Positions 13,779-20,537 of a stretch of 24,068 nt of DNA are shown piece by piece. The stretch is from positions 1 to 24,068 of the IMG/VR virus record IMGVR_UViG_3300025736_000203; one strand, 5' to 3'. Below the pieces are notes generated by a model. That model ran no database searches. It was not told the origin of the DNA and worked only from the letters and a program-made list of their open reading frames with translations. This DNA comes from a virus. Positions within the stretch are counted from its first letter, which is position 1. Each line of letters starts with the position of its first letter. The position numbers and the translations under genes are program-made.

Positions 13779-14660
13779 ATGTCAAGTATAACAAAACCTA
13801 AAAAACAAGATTTAGAAAAACAATTAGAGTTTTTGAATATTGAAATAAATAAAAAGAAAACAGCTTTGGATGATTTTTGTAGTGAGTATGATAATAAAAA
13901 AAATGAAGTTGAGTTTTCTCTCAAAATTGTTGAAGAGAGATTAAATTTTTTAACAAAAGAAAAAGCAACAAAAGAGAATGAAGTAAAAAATAGAGTATCT
14001 TTAATAAATACCAAAAATGATAAGTTAAAAGAATTATCCGAAGTAGAAAAAGAAATTATTGTTAGTTCAGATATAGCAGATAAAAGATTGCAAGAAGCAA
14101 AAGATAAAACTACTAATGAAGTAAACAAATTAAGTAATTTAAAAAATGAAATAGAAAATAAAAATACTATAATTGAAGAAAGAGACAAGGCAGTATCTAA
14201 AAAAGAAGTATTATTAAATGAAGCAATGGAAAAGAATAATATAAAAGAAATAGAGTTAAATATTTTTGATAGTGAATTGCTTGAAAAAGAGAAAATGCTT
14301 AATAACGAAATAGATAAAAATAATATCGATAAAATTAATAATACTAAAATGGCAAAAGAATTAAAAGATTTAATAGGGAAACAAAACAAAGAAAGCATAT
14401 TAACTGGAAATAATATATTATTTGCAAATAAAGAAATGCAAAAGGCGAAGATTGAGAGAGAAGAGGCAAGGTATAAAATGAGAGAAGCTAACGATTTATA
14501 TAAAACAAATTATGATGAGTTAATTGAAGTAAGAAAAAGAAATGATGATTTAACTGCAAGGGAAAGTAAGTATCTAATTAAAATAGCAGAGCTTGATAAT
14601 AAAGAACAATTAATCAAAATAAAAGAAAAAAAAATAAAGTTATCTTTATTAGAAAAATAA
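13779..14660 (+). CDS. Long coiled-coil protein
   Basis: A 293-residue protein that is almost entirely coiled coil. Heptads run from DLEKQLEFLNIEINKKKTAL through ERDKAVSKKEVLLNEAMEKN to the end, NKEQLIKIKEKKIKLSLLEK, with only short breaks (around SSDIADKR and ILTGNNILFANKE). It has no signal peptide. It would form an extended rod of perhaps 30-40 nm if unbroken (inference from 0.15 nm rise per residue). Its place between two fibre genes that share an N-terminal domain points to a virion rod or assembly role. It could instead be a non-structural protein. No homologue recognised. Confidence 0.65.
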   Translation: MSSITKPKKQDLEKQLEFLNIEINKKKTALDDFCSEYDNKKNEVEFSLKIVEERLNFLTKEKATKENEVKNRVSLINTKNDKLKELSEVEKEIIVSSDIADKRLQEAKDKTTNEVNKLSNLKNEIENKNTIIEERDKAVSKKEVLLNEAMEKNNIKEIELNIFDSELLEKEKMLNNEIDKNNIDKINNTKMAKELKDLIGKQNKESILTGNNILFANKEMQKAKIEREEARYKMREANDLYKTNYDELIEVRKRNDDLTARESKYLIKIAELDNKEQLIKIKEKKIKLSLLEK

Positions 14661-14676
14661 TTAAATTAAAAACAAT

Positions 14677-15660
14677 ATGAGTTTTATAGGAAATAAAGGA
14701 GAACAATCAACGAGTGCGGAAGTAACATTGCTAACAGCATTAAATACATTAACGCCAAGTAGTAGTGGTTTTTTAAGAAAAACAGGGACTGCTACTTTTG
14801 AACAGGTGGCGGAAGCTGGCACAGGAGATGTCACAGGAGCTTCATCATCTGTGAATAATTCTTTAGTTAGATTTGATGGAACTACAGGTAAACTAATACA
14901 GAGTTCTGATATAATAATTACAGATAGTGATGTGATGACTGGTGCTACTTCAATAACTTCAACTGCTTTTATAGGTGCTTTGACTGGAAACTCTGATACT
15001 GTAACTGGGTTCACTCCTGCGAGTGGTTCTTTAACTTTAGCTGGTGCTGATGCTTTGACGATAACTACAACGGGGGCAACTAATTCTACTTTACCTTTAG
15101 GGACAAAAACATTAGTAGCAACAGATGTAGCCACACTTTCAAGTCTTACTTCCATAGGAGCAATAGCAACAGGAACTTGGGAGGCGACAGATGTTGCAAT
15201 AACACACGGTGGCACTGGGGCATCTTCTTTAGCGGCGGCGAATATTCCAACTTACGCAAGCACAATTACTTTTACAAATAAACGAATTACACCAAGAGTA
15301 ACGACAGAAGCGTCATCAGCAACTCCAACAATAAATACAGATAATACTGATTTACATTCAATCACTGCTTTAGCTACTGCGATTACTAATATGAGCACAA
15401 ACTTATCTGGAACGCCTACAAACGGACAGAAATTATGGAGCGACGTTAGAACCCCAACAGAAATATCAGATAATTATGATAGCGAATTAGTAGGAAATGA
15501 AGCAGGATTAGTTGGATATTGGAAATTTAGCAATAATGGCTTAGATGAAACAGCAAATGATAATGATTTAACGAATAATAATGTTGCTACTTTTTCAAGT
15601 GATGTTCCTTTTGATGCCACAGTCGCAACCGACACAGGAAATATGCTTTTATTCTTTTAA
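14677..15660 (+). CDS. Second tail fibre, LamG-like C-terminal end
   Basis: A 327-residue Thr/Ser/Ala-rich fibre. The N-terminus (MSFIGNKGEQSTSAEVTLLT ... GFLRKTGTATFEQV) is related to that of the fibre at 11345. The middle contains the common fibre repeats FIGALTGNSDTVTGFTPASG and IGAIATGTWEATDVAITHGG. The end (GLVGYWKFSNNGLDETANDN, then DLTNNNVATFSSDVPFD) is the opening of a LamG/concanavalin-like carbohydrate-binding domain. The gene stops soon after that opening (...NMLLFF), so the lectin-like domain looks cut short; a full LamG domain is around 150 residues. It precedes the lysis genes by 18 bases. Confidence 0.75.
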   Translation: MSFIGNKGEQSTSAEVTLLTALNTLTPSSSGFLRKTGTATFEQVAEAGTGDVTGASSSVNNSLVRFDGTTGKLIQSSDIIITDSDVMTGATSITSTAFIGALTGNSDTVTGFTPASGSLTLAGADALTITTTGATNSTLPLGTKTLVATDVATLSSLTSIGAIATGTWEATDVAITHGGTGASSLAAANIPTYASTITFTNKRITPRVTTEASSATPTINTDNTDLHSITALATAITNMSTNLSGTPTNGQKLWSDVRTPTEISDNYDSELVGNEAGLVGYWKFSNNGLDETANDNDLTNNNVATFSSDVPFDATVATDTGNMLLFF

Positions 15661-15678
15661 ATATAATACAAAAAATCT

Positions 15679-15897
15679 ATGAAACAATTATTACAAACAA
15701 TTAAAGATTTTTCACAAAGTAAACAAGCGAAAAGATTTTATTGGAATACTCTTAATGGTTTTATTGGAGTATTAGTATCTTATTTATCTTATTTAGCTGG
15801 ATTGAATATTCAATGGGCTATAATGATTATGCCACTTATAACTTCTATGGCTAATTCTATTACAAAAGAAATTAATAATAGAGCACAAGGAAAATAA
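15679..15897 (+). CDS. Putative holin, two membrane segments
   Basis: A 72-residue protein with a charged N-terminus (about 1-20), two hydrophobic segments (about 24-41, TLNGFIGVLVSYLSYLAG, and 44-60, IQWAIMIMPLITSMANS) separated by a tight turn, and a charged tail (KEINNRAQGK). This is the size and layout of small phage holins, which open the inner membrane at the end of infection so that the endolysin can reach the cell wall. It starts the cluster that leads to the amidase at 17107. The start follows AAAAAATCT, with no Shine-Dalgarno site. Holins share little sequence, so the call rests on topology and context. Confidence 0.75.
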   Translation: MKQLLQTIKDFSQSKQAKRFYWNTLNGFIGVLVSYLSYLAGLNIQWAIMIMPLITSMANSITKEINNRAQGK

Positions 15898-15899
15898 AT

Positions 15900-16214
15900 A
15901 TGTATAACAACAAAACAGGTAAGGTAGAATTAATGCCTAAAGAGTATCAAGAACTAACAAACCATACAAAACCATCTAAAACAACATTAACAATGTTTGA
16001 AAAAATGACTGAGAAAATAGACAATTTAAAAGAAGATATAAATGGAATTAAAATAGCGATCGCCGAACTACCTCAAAAATTATTAGACAAAGCAGATAAT
16101 AGATATGCTGATAAGAAAATGGAGAAAGTTATTAACCGTATACTTGTCGGGATAGTTATTTTATTTTTTAGTATAGTCGGACAATTATTATTTTTCTTAC
16201 TTAATAAAATATGA
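15900..16214 (+). CDS. XhlA-like membrane-anchored protein of the lysis cluster
   Basis: A 104-residue protein: soluble N-terminus, a coiled coil (MTEKIDNLKEDINGIKIAIA, about 37-56), a KADNRYADKKMEKVINRI stretch, and one C-terminal membrane helix (about 83-101, GIVILFFSIVGQLLFFLL). This order is that of XhlA/hemolysin-type proteins that accompany phage holins, and of some spanin-like or antiholin partners. It begins 2 bases after the holin stop and overlaps the next gene by 4 bases. The name is by architecture, not detailed similarity. Confidence 0.65.
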   Translation: MYNNKTGKVELMPKEYQELTNHTKPSKTTLTMFEKMTEKIDNLKEDINGIKIAIAELPQKLLDKADNRYADKKMEKVINRILVGIVILFFSIVGQLLFFLLNKI

Positions 16215-16507
16215 ATAAATACAATTTAAAATCGTTACCATTTATAGTTCACGATGGTGAGAAAATAAGAAAATTATCTACTACAAAATATATAGATGAT
16301 AAAAAAATAATTACATACAGAGTATCTTATGCTATAGAAGATTTTTCTGACGAAATAGAAAAATGGATTGATGAGGGTGTTTTTTTGCCAGCTGATATAA
16401 TACCTTACGGCATAGGAAATACAGAAAAACAAGCTCGTTTAGATTTATTAAACCAATTTAATAGTCGTTTTAAAAGATATTTTAAAAAAATAAAATATTA
16501 TGAATAA
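16211..16507 (+). CDS. Protein of unknown function in the lysis cluster
   Basis: A 98-residue basic protein with mixed strands and helices (LPFIVHDGEKIRKLSTTKYI, IEKWIDEGVFLPADIIPYGI, TEKQARLDLLNQFNSRFKRY). The 'GNTEKQARLDLLNQF' part resembles the helix that follows strands in small HicB-like or dsRBD-like folds, but this is too weak for a name. No membrane helix. It overlaps both neighbours (4 bases upstream, 8 downstream), so it is co-translated with the lysis genes. Confidence 0.6.
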   Translation: MNKYNLKSLPFIVHDGEKIRKLSTTKYIDDKKIITYRVSYAIEDFSDEIEKWIDEGVFLPADIIPYGIGNTEKQARLDLLNQFNSRFKRYFKKIKYYE

Positions 16508-16670
16508 ATATACATATTGGTATAAAAAAGAAGTGCAAGCTAATAACTTACAGCAAGCGAACAAACAGATTAAAAATTTAAAACCTATATTAGACGGCGT
16601 TAAGGTTGACGAAGAAGTTCAACCTGAAAAATTAACACCGTGTATAGGATTTCAAGTGTATGATAATTAA
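16500..16670 (+). CDS. Small 56-residue protein
   Basis: A short frame starting with ATG at 16500 and ending at 16670 encodes 56 residues (starting MNKYTYWYKKEVQANNLQQA, ending CIGFQVYDN). It is helical in the first half. It fills what would otherwise be a 150-base gap and overlaps the genes on both sides (8 and 11 bases), like the rest of this cluster, which supports it as real. No family recognised. Confidence 0.55.
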   Translation: MNKYTYWYKKEVQANNLQQANKQIKNLKPILDGVKVDEEVQPEKLTPCIGFQVYDN

Positions 16671-17010
16671 TCAAAAGCAATATGAATTATTTAAGACTGA
16701 ATGTTTAAATTGGATAAATAAATTTGAACTTAATAATTGGCAGACAAATTTTAAAAATGAAAACCTCGAGGATAATATTATTGGAGCAAACACTGCTACA
16801 GACATCAGCGGATATGTATGCACTATTACTTTAAATACTGAAGTGCTTTGTGATATTACAGATGAAGATATTAAAAGATTTGCTAAACACGAGATTATCC
16901 ATTTATTATTAGCGAGATTAAGTGAAGAGGGCAGAGCAAGATATATTAATGAGAATGAAATGAATGAGGCGGAAGAAGAATTAGTTATTAAATTATTAAA
17001 TATTATATGA
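16660..17010 (+). CDS. Small putative zinc metallopeptidase-like protein (HExxH)
   Basis: A 116-residue protein with the zincin motif KHEIIHLLLARL, where H77, E78 and H81 would bind zinc and activate water. A third ligand could be one of the glutamates in NEMNEAEEE (E103-E107), giving the HExxH...E arrangement of gluzincins. The domain before it (NWQTNFKNENLEDNIIGANT, YVCTITLNTEV) supplies strands as in minimal zincins. Proteins of this type occur in several phages with unknown substrates. Its position between holin and amidase suggests a lysis or cell-wall role, but a virion-processing protease is equally possible. Confidence 0.65.
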   Translation: MIINQKQYELFKTECLNWINKFELNNWQTNFKNENLEDNIIGANTATDISGYVCTITLNTEVLCDITDEDIKRFAKHEIIHLLLARLSEEGRARYINENEMNEAEEELVIKLLNII

Positions 17011-17117
17011 TTAAAAAATTATACAATCCAATAACTAACACTTATTATAAAGTCAAAATAATTATTAAAAATGGTAAAAAATTTGGCACTATAATAGGTA
17101 AATACTATGGAAGTTGA
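17007..17117 (+). CDS. Tiny 36-residue basic protein
   Basis: ATG at 17007 overlaps the previous stop (ATGA), and the frame closes at 17117, 11 bases inside the amidase gene. It encodes MIKKLYNPITNTYYKVKIII then a Lys/Gly-rich end (KNGKKFGTIIGKYYGS), strongly basic with beta character. The double overlap is the pattern of the genes around it. It may be a real small protein or a translational coupler for the amidase. Confidence 0.45.
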   Translation: MIKKLYNPITNTYYKVKIIIKNGKKFGTIIGKYYGS

Positions 17118-17709
17118 ATATTTAATAATACATCACACGGCAGTATCAAGAGAAAAGAATAAAGCTCAATATGAAGCGGTTAGAAATTATCATATATCTA
17201 AGAATTGGGGAGATATAGGATATAACTTTTTCATCGAGCCTGACGGTTTGTTGATTGCTGGTAGAGAAGAAAATGTCACTGGAGCTCATTGTAAGGAAGA
17301 AAGAATGAATTATAAAAGTTTAGGTATATGCTTAACTGGTAATTTTGATATTGAATATCCGACACAGGAACAATTAGATACTTTAAAAACTATTATAACT
17401 CATTTAAGAATTAAATATAATATTCTAAGAGAAAATGTTAAATTCCATAAAGACTACGCAAGCTACAAGAGCTGTCCTGGTTTAAATTTTTCTCTTGAAA
17501 TGTTAAATAAGTGTATGCCATTATTAGAATTAAAAAGAGATATAAAGGGCGGTTTCTGGTTTGTTAAAAAAGACGGTAGCGGTAAACAAAAGATTTCAAA
17601 TGATGAGACTGGGGTATCTGGACTTTTAACTGTTATATCAAGAGAATTTGGCGTTGATACTATGGGAGAAAAATACTTTGATAAATTAGATGATAAAAAA
17701 TATTTTTAA
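17107..17709 (+). CDS. N-acetylmuramoyl-L-alanine amidase (endolysin)
   Basis: A 200-residue cell-wall hydrolase that cuts the bond between N-acetylmuramic acid and L-alanine. Residues 1-135 are an Amidase_2/PGRP domain of the T7 lysozyme type. LIIHHTA supplies the first zinc ligand (H9), FHKDY the second (H114) and YKSCPG the third (C123). Y39 in GYNFFIEPDG and K121, two residues before the cysteine, match the catalytic Tyr and Lys of T7 lysozyme. There is no signal peptide, so release depends on the holin. Residues about 145-200 (GGFWFVKKDGSGKQKISNDE) form a short extra domain, possibly for wall binding, which I do not recognise. Confidence 0.93.
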   Translation: MEVEYLIIHHTAVSREKNKAQYEAVRNYHISKNWGDIGYNFFIEPDGLLIAGREENVTGAHCKEERMNYKSLGICLTGNFDIEYPTQEQLDTLKTIITHLRIKYNILRENVKFHKDYASYKSCPGLNFSLEMLNKCMPLLELKRDIKGGFWFVKKDGSGKQKISNDETGVSGLLTVISREFGVDTMGEKYFDKLDDKKYF

Positions 17710-17715
17710 AATTAT

Positions 17716-19125
17716 ATGCAAATACTACCTAAACTAAAATGTAAATTTGGAGAAGCAGTAGGAGTGGAGATTTTTATTACTCCTCCAGATATAAGAGATA
17801 ATCAATATACTTTTATTACGGCTGACGCTTCTTCTGCTGCTACTGATTTTGCCGTTGATAACGGATTAAAAATAGCAGTAAAGAATTATATAGTTACAGG
17901 AAATATTGGAGCAGAAAAAACTGAAATATTAAGAACACACGATAGCACTACTCCGACTGCTTTAAAAATTACATTAAATGCCACTACATCTTCACACGCT
18001 CATTCAAGAGGTGAGAGAATACAGTTTATACCTTATAATCAAGTAGTCATAGAAAAATCAACTGACGGCATAACCTATACAGCTTTTGACGCTATTGATA
18101 TAAGAGTTGACGCTGAAAGCACTTATTATAATGATACTTCTGGTTTGGTAACATATTATTATAGAGCAAGGTTTAAGAACGAAGAGGATACAGAATATTC
18201 AGAATATTCAGATGGTTTAATTGCTACTGGGTTTGCTGATAATTCTGTTGGAAAAATAATCAATGACGCTTTAATCTCTTTAGGAGAAAATGTAGATAAT
18301 GAAGTTTTGACTAAAGAATTTTTATACACTGCTTTAAATGAAGGGCGCAACGAAATAGACCGTCATCAGATGATAGAGAAATGGAGTTTTAGAACAGTGT
18401 TTGATTTTGACGCTGGTGATATAATTCCAGGGCAATATAAATTAACACTGCCTACTAATCTACGAGACCCTGCTACTTATAAAAATATATTAGCTATAAG
18501 GATAGGTAAGAGTAAATATCCTTTAAAACAAGTTGATAAAAGAACACTTAATTATAACTATGAGGGTGTATCACACACTACTTTAGACGGAGCAGTATTA
18601 ATCACAGATACTTCTATAGTTTTAACTTCTTCAGGAGATTTTAACGAGAGTGGTTCAATAGATATAGCTGGGGCAAGTATAGCAGGGACGATAGATAATG
18701 TTGATTATACTGCTAATACTGAAAGCACTGATACATTAAGCGGTGTAACCAATATAGCTACAGGAGGACATGTTGATGATGTAGATGTATGGCAAGGTGC
18801 TTCTTTTGGAATGCCACAAGAATATACAGTTGATGACGGAGTTATGTTTTTTGCTTGTCCGTTTAATGATGATTTAGCTGGTGAGAATATATGGCTGGAT
18901 TATTATAAAGAAATAACTAATATCAATTCAGACGGTGATACTTTAGACGAGCCGTTTTATGAAATATACAAACCTTATTTACGATATAGAATTAAATTAA
19001 GAAAAAACCCACAGATGAATAGGAATACTGACCCTGATTTTATGGATTGGGTAGAGAAAAGAGAAAGTCAAGTAAATAAGGAATGGCTAGCACAAGATAT
19101 AAGAATAATAATAGATATACCCTAA
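17716..19125 (+). CDS. Head-tail adaptor/tail tube protein with FN3-like insert
   Basis: A 469-residue protein. Residues about 1-100 are beta-rich (ITPPDIRDNQYTFITADASS). About 105-172 look like a fibronectin type III-like domain (QVVIEKSTDGITYTAFDAID, then VTYYYRARFKNEEDTEYSEY). From about 173 a helical segment (GKIINDALISLGENVDNEVL, then NEGRNEIDRHQMIEKWSFRT) resembles the connector part of P22 gp4/T7 gp11-type proteins, followed by a beta-rich part and a C-terminal helical tail (YKPYLRYRIKLRKNPQMNRN). That module order recalls head-completion proteins that dock under the portal, with an added Ig-like domain. The next gene, a beta-propeller tail protein, supports a place in the short tail. 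Confidence 0.65.
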   Translation: MQILPKLKCKFGEAVGVEIFITPPDIRDNQYTFITADASSAATDFAVDNGLKIAVKNYIVTGNIGAEKTEILRTHDSTTPTALKITLNATTSSHAHSRGERIQFIPYNQVVIEKSTDGITYTAFDAIDIRVDAESTYYNDTSGLVTYYYRARFKNEEDTEYSEYSDGLIATGFADNSVGKIINDALISLGENVDNEVLTKEFLYTALNEGRNEIDRHQMIEKWSFRTVFDFDAGDIIPGQYKLTLPTNLRDPATYKNILAIRIGKSKYPLKQVDKRTLNYNYEGVSHTTLDGAVLITDTSIVLTSSGDFNESGSIDIAGASIAGTIDNVDYTANTESTDTLSGVTNIATGGHVDDVDVWQGASFGMPQEYTVDDGVMFFACPFNDDLAGENIWLDYYKEITNINSDGDTLDEPFYEIYKPYLRYRIKLRKNPQMNRNTDPDFMDWVEKRESQVNKEWLAQDIRIIIDIP

Positions 19126-19126
19126 T

Positions 19127-20536
19127 ATGGCACAATTACAAAAAATACAATTACCTCCTATACAAAACGGTATCGTTCAAGAGGGGGCAGTAGATGAGAG
19201 TTTAACTCCTCCTAATACAGCACAATTTATTAAGAATTTGAATTGTGATAGGATAGGAGCTTTGACTTTGCGTAATGGATTAACATTAGTCGGTTCTCAA
19301 ATTTCTTCTGGGAATGATATTTTAGGTATGGCTAATTATATTAATAACGCAAGAACTACTTTTAGATTGCTCGCTAAAGTAGGTACTAATGTTTATGATT
19401 ATGACGGTTCATCTTGGAACTCTGTTAGGAGTGGTTTAACGGCGTCTAGTAAAGCTCGTTTTACAAATTTCATAGATAAGACTTTTATGGTTAATGGAGA
19501 TGAGGCGACGCAACAGTTTGACGGCTCTTCTTTTAGTGCTACTTCTTTACATACAGGTGATTATATAGAAAATTATAGGAATAGAGTTTGGATAGCTGAT
19601 AAGGCAACGGATAAAGTTTATTATACTAATGTAGTTACTACAAGCAATACTCTTACAGGAGGCACATCATTTCTACAGATTTCACCACAAGACGGGGAAC
19701 AGATAACAGGATTAAAAAGACATTCTCAAGCCCTATTAGTATTTAAAAATAATCATATATATAGAGTTTTTACTCCTAATTCAGTTGACCCTGACCCATA
19801 TATATCAAGAGGAACATACAGTCAAGAAAGTATAGTTGAGGGTAAAGACGGAATATATTATCATCATCCTACTGGTTTTTATCAATTAACTTTTGCTCAA
19901 AGCCAAAACGAAATATCAAGACCTATCATAGCGATTATCAAAGCCGTACCAAGAGCGTACTACGAAAAGGTATGTGGGTGGTTTGATGACGATCATTATT
20001 ACTGGAGTATTGGAGATATAACTTTAGAAGGAGTTTCTTTTACTAATATAGTTTGCCGATATACTGTATCTACTCAAATATGGACTATATACTCTTATTC
20101 AAGCGAAATTAGGAGTGCTTCCAGTTATGATAGTGGCACTACATTATATCCAGTAGTAGGAGATGATGACGGTAATGTATTAAGATTTAACTACGGTAAT
20201 ACTGATAATGGCAATCCTATACACTACGATTTAATTACACACTGGCAGTATTTCACTAATATAAAATCAACAGCGAAGAGTATCACGGAGATAGCAACCT
20301 TGCACGAAAACGCTTTAGGTGGAGTTATCAGTTATCAGATAGATACTGATTTAGCTAATAGGTGGACACCGATTAATGGCTTAACTAAGGACTTGTATCA
20401 AATAGATAAACTAAATGCTAAAGATTTTACACGCATAAGGTTTAGATTTAGCGGAAATTCACAAGGTATGCCGTTTATTTTTAGAGGTTGGGAGCTATTA
20501 AATATGCTAACAGAGGGAGAAATAAAGAAAAAATAG
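19127..20536 (+). CDS. Beta-propeller tail/DNA stabilisation protein (P22 gp10-like)
   Basis: A 469-residue protein. The N-terminal arm reads IQNGIVQEGAVDESLTPPNT, then LNCDRIGALTLRNGLTLVGS, a signature of phage tail proteins that start with a list of offset values. Repeated blades follow, with WNSVRSGL, FIDKTFMVNGDEATQQFDGS, NRVWIADKATDKVYYTNV, GLKRHSQALLVFKNNHIYRV and GIYYHHPTGFYQLTF. Length and blade pattern match P22 gp10-type plug proteins or T7 gp12-like nozzles. The protein would close the connector and hold the tailspike, encoded directly after it (1 base between genes). Confidence 0.8.
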   Translation: MAQLQKIQLPPIQNGIVQEGAVDESLTPPNTAQFIKNLNCDRIGALTLRNGLTLVGSQISSGNDILGMANYINNARTTFRLLAKVGTNVYDYDGSSWNSVRSGLTASSKARFTNFIDKTFMVNGDEATQQFDGSSFSATSLHTGDYIENYRNRVWIADKATDKVYYTNVVTTSNTLTGGTSFLQISPQDGEQITGLKRHSQALLVFKNNHIYRVFTPNSVDPDPYISRGTYSQESIVEGKDGIYYHHPTGFYQLTFAQSQNEISRPIIAIIKAVPRAYYEKVCGWFDDDHYYWSIGDITLEGVSFTNIVCRYTVSTQIWTIYSYSSEIRSASSYDSGTTLYPVVGDDDGNVLRFNYGNTDNGNPIHYDLITHWQYFTNIKSTAKSITEIATLHENALGGVISYQIDTDLANRWTPINGLTKDLYQIDKLNAKDFTRIRFRFSGNSQGMPFIFRGWELLNMLTEGEIKKK

Positions 20537-20537
20537 T

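Noticed and set aside
13763-14398. Long minus-strand frame opposite the coiled-coil gene
   Set aside because: It results from Lys/Glu-rich codons read in reverse (Ser/Phe/Leu-rich), and the + strand gene fits the operon better.
14661-15215. Minus-strand frame opposite the second fibre
   Set aside because: Its Val/Pro/Ala-rich reading mirrors the Thr/Ser-rich fibre; no start context and no co-directional neighbour supports it.
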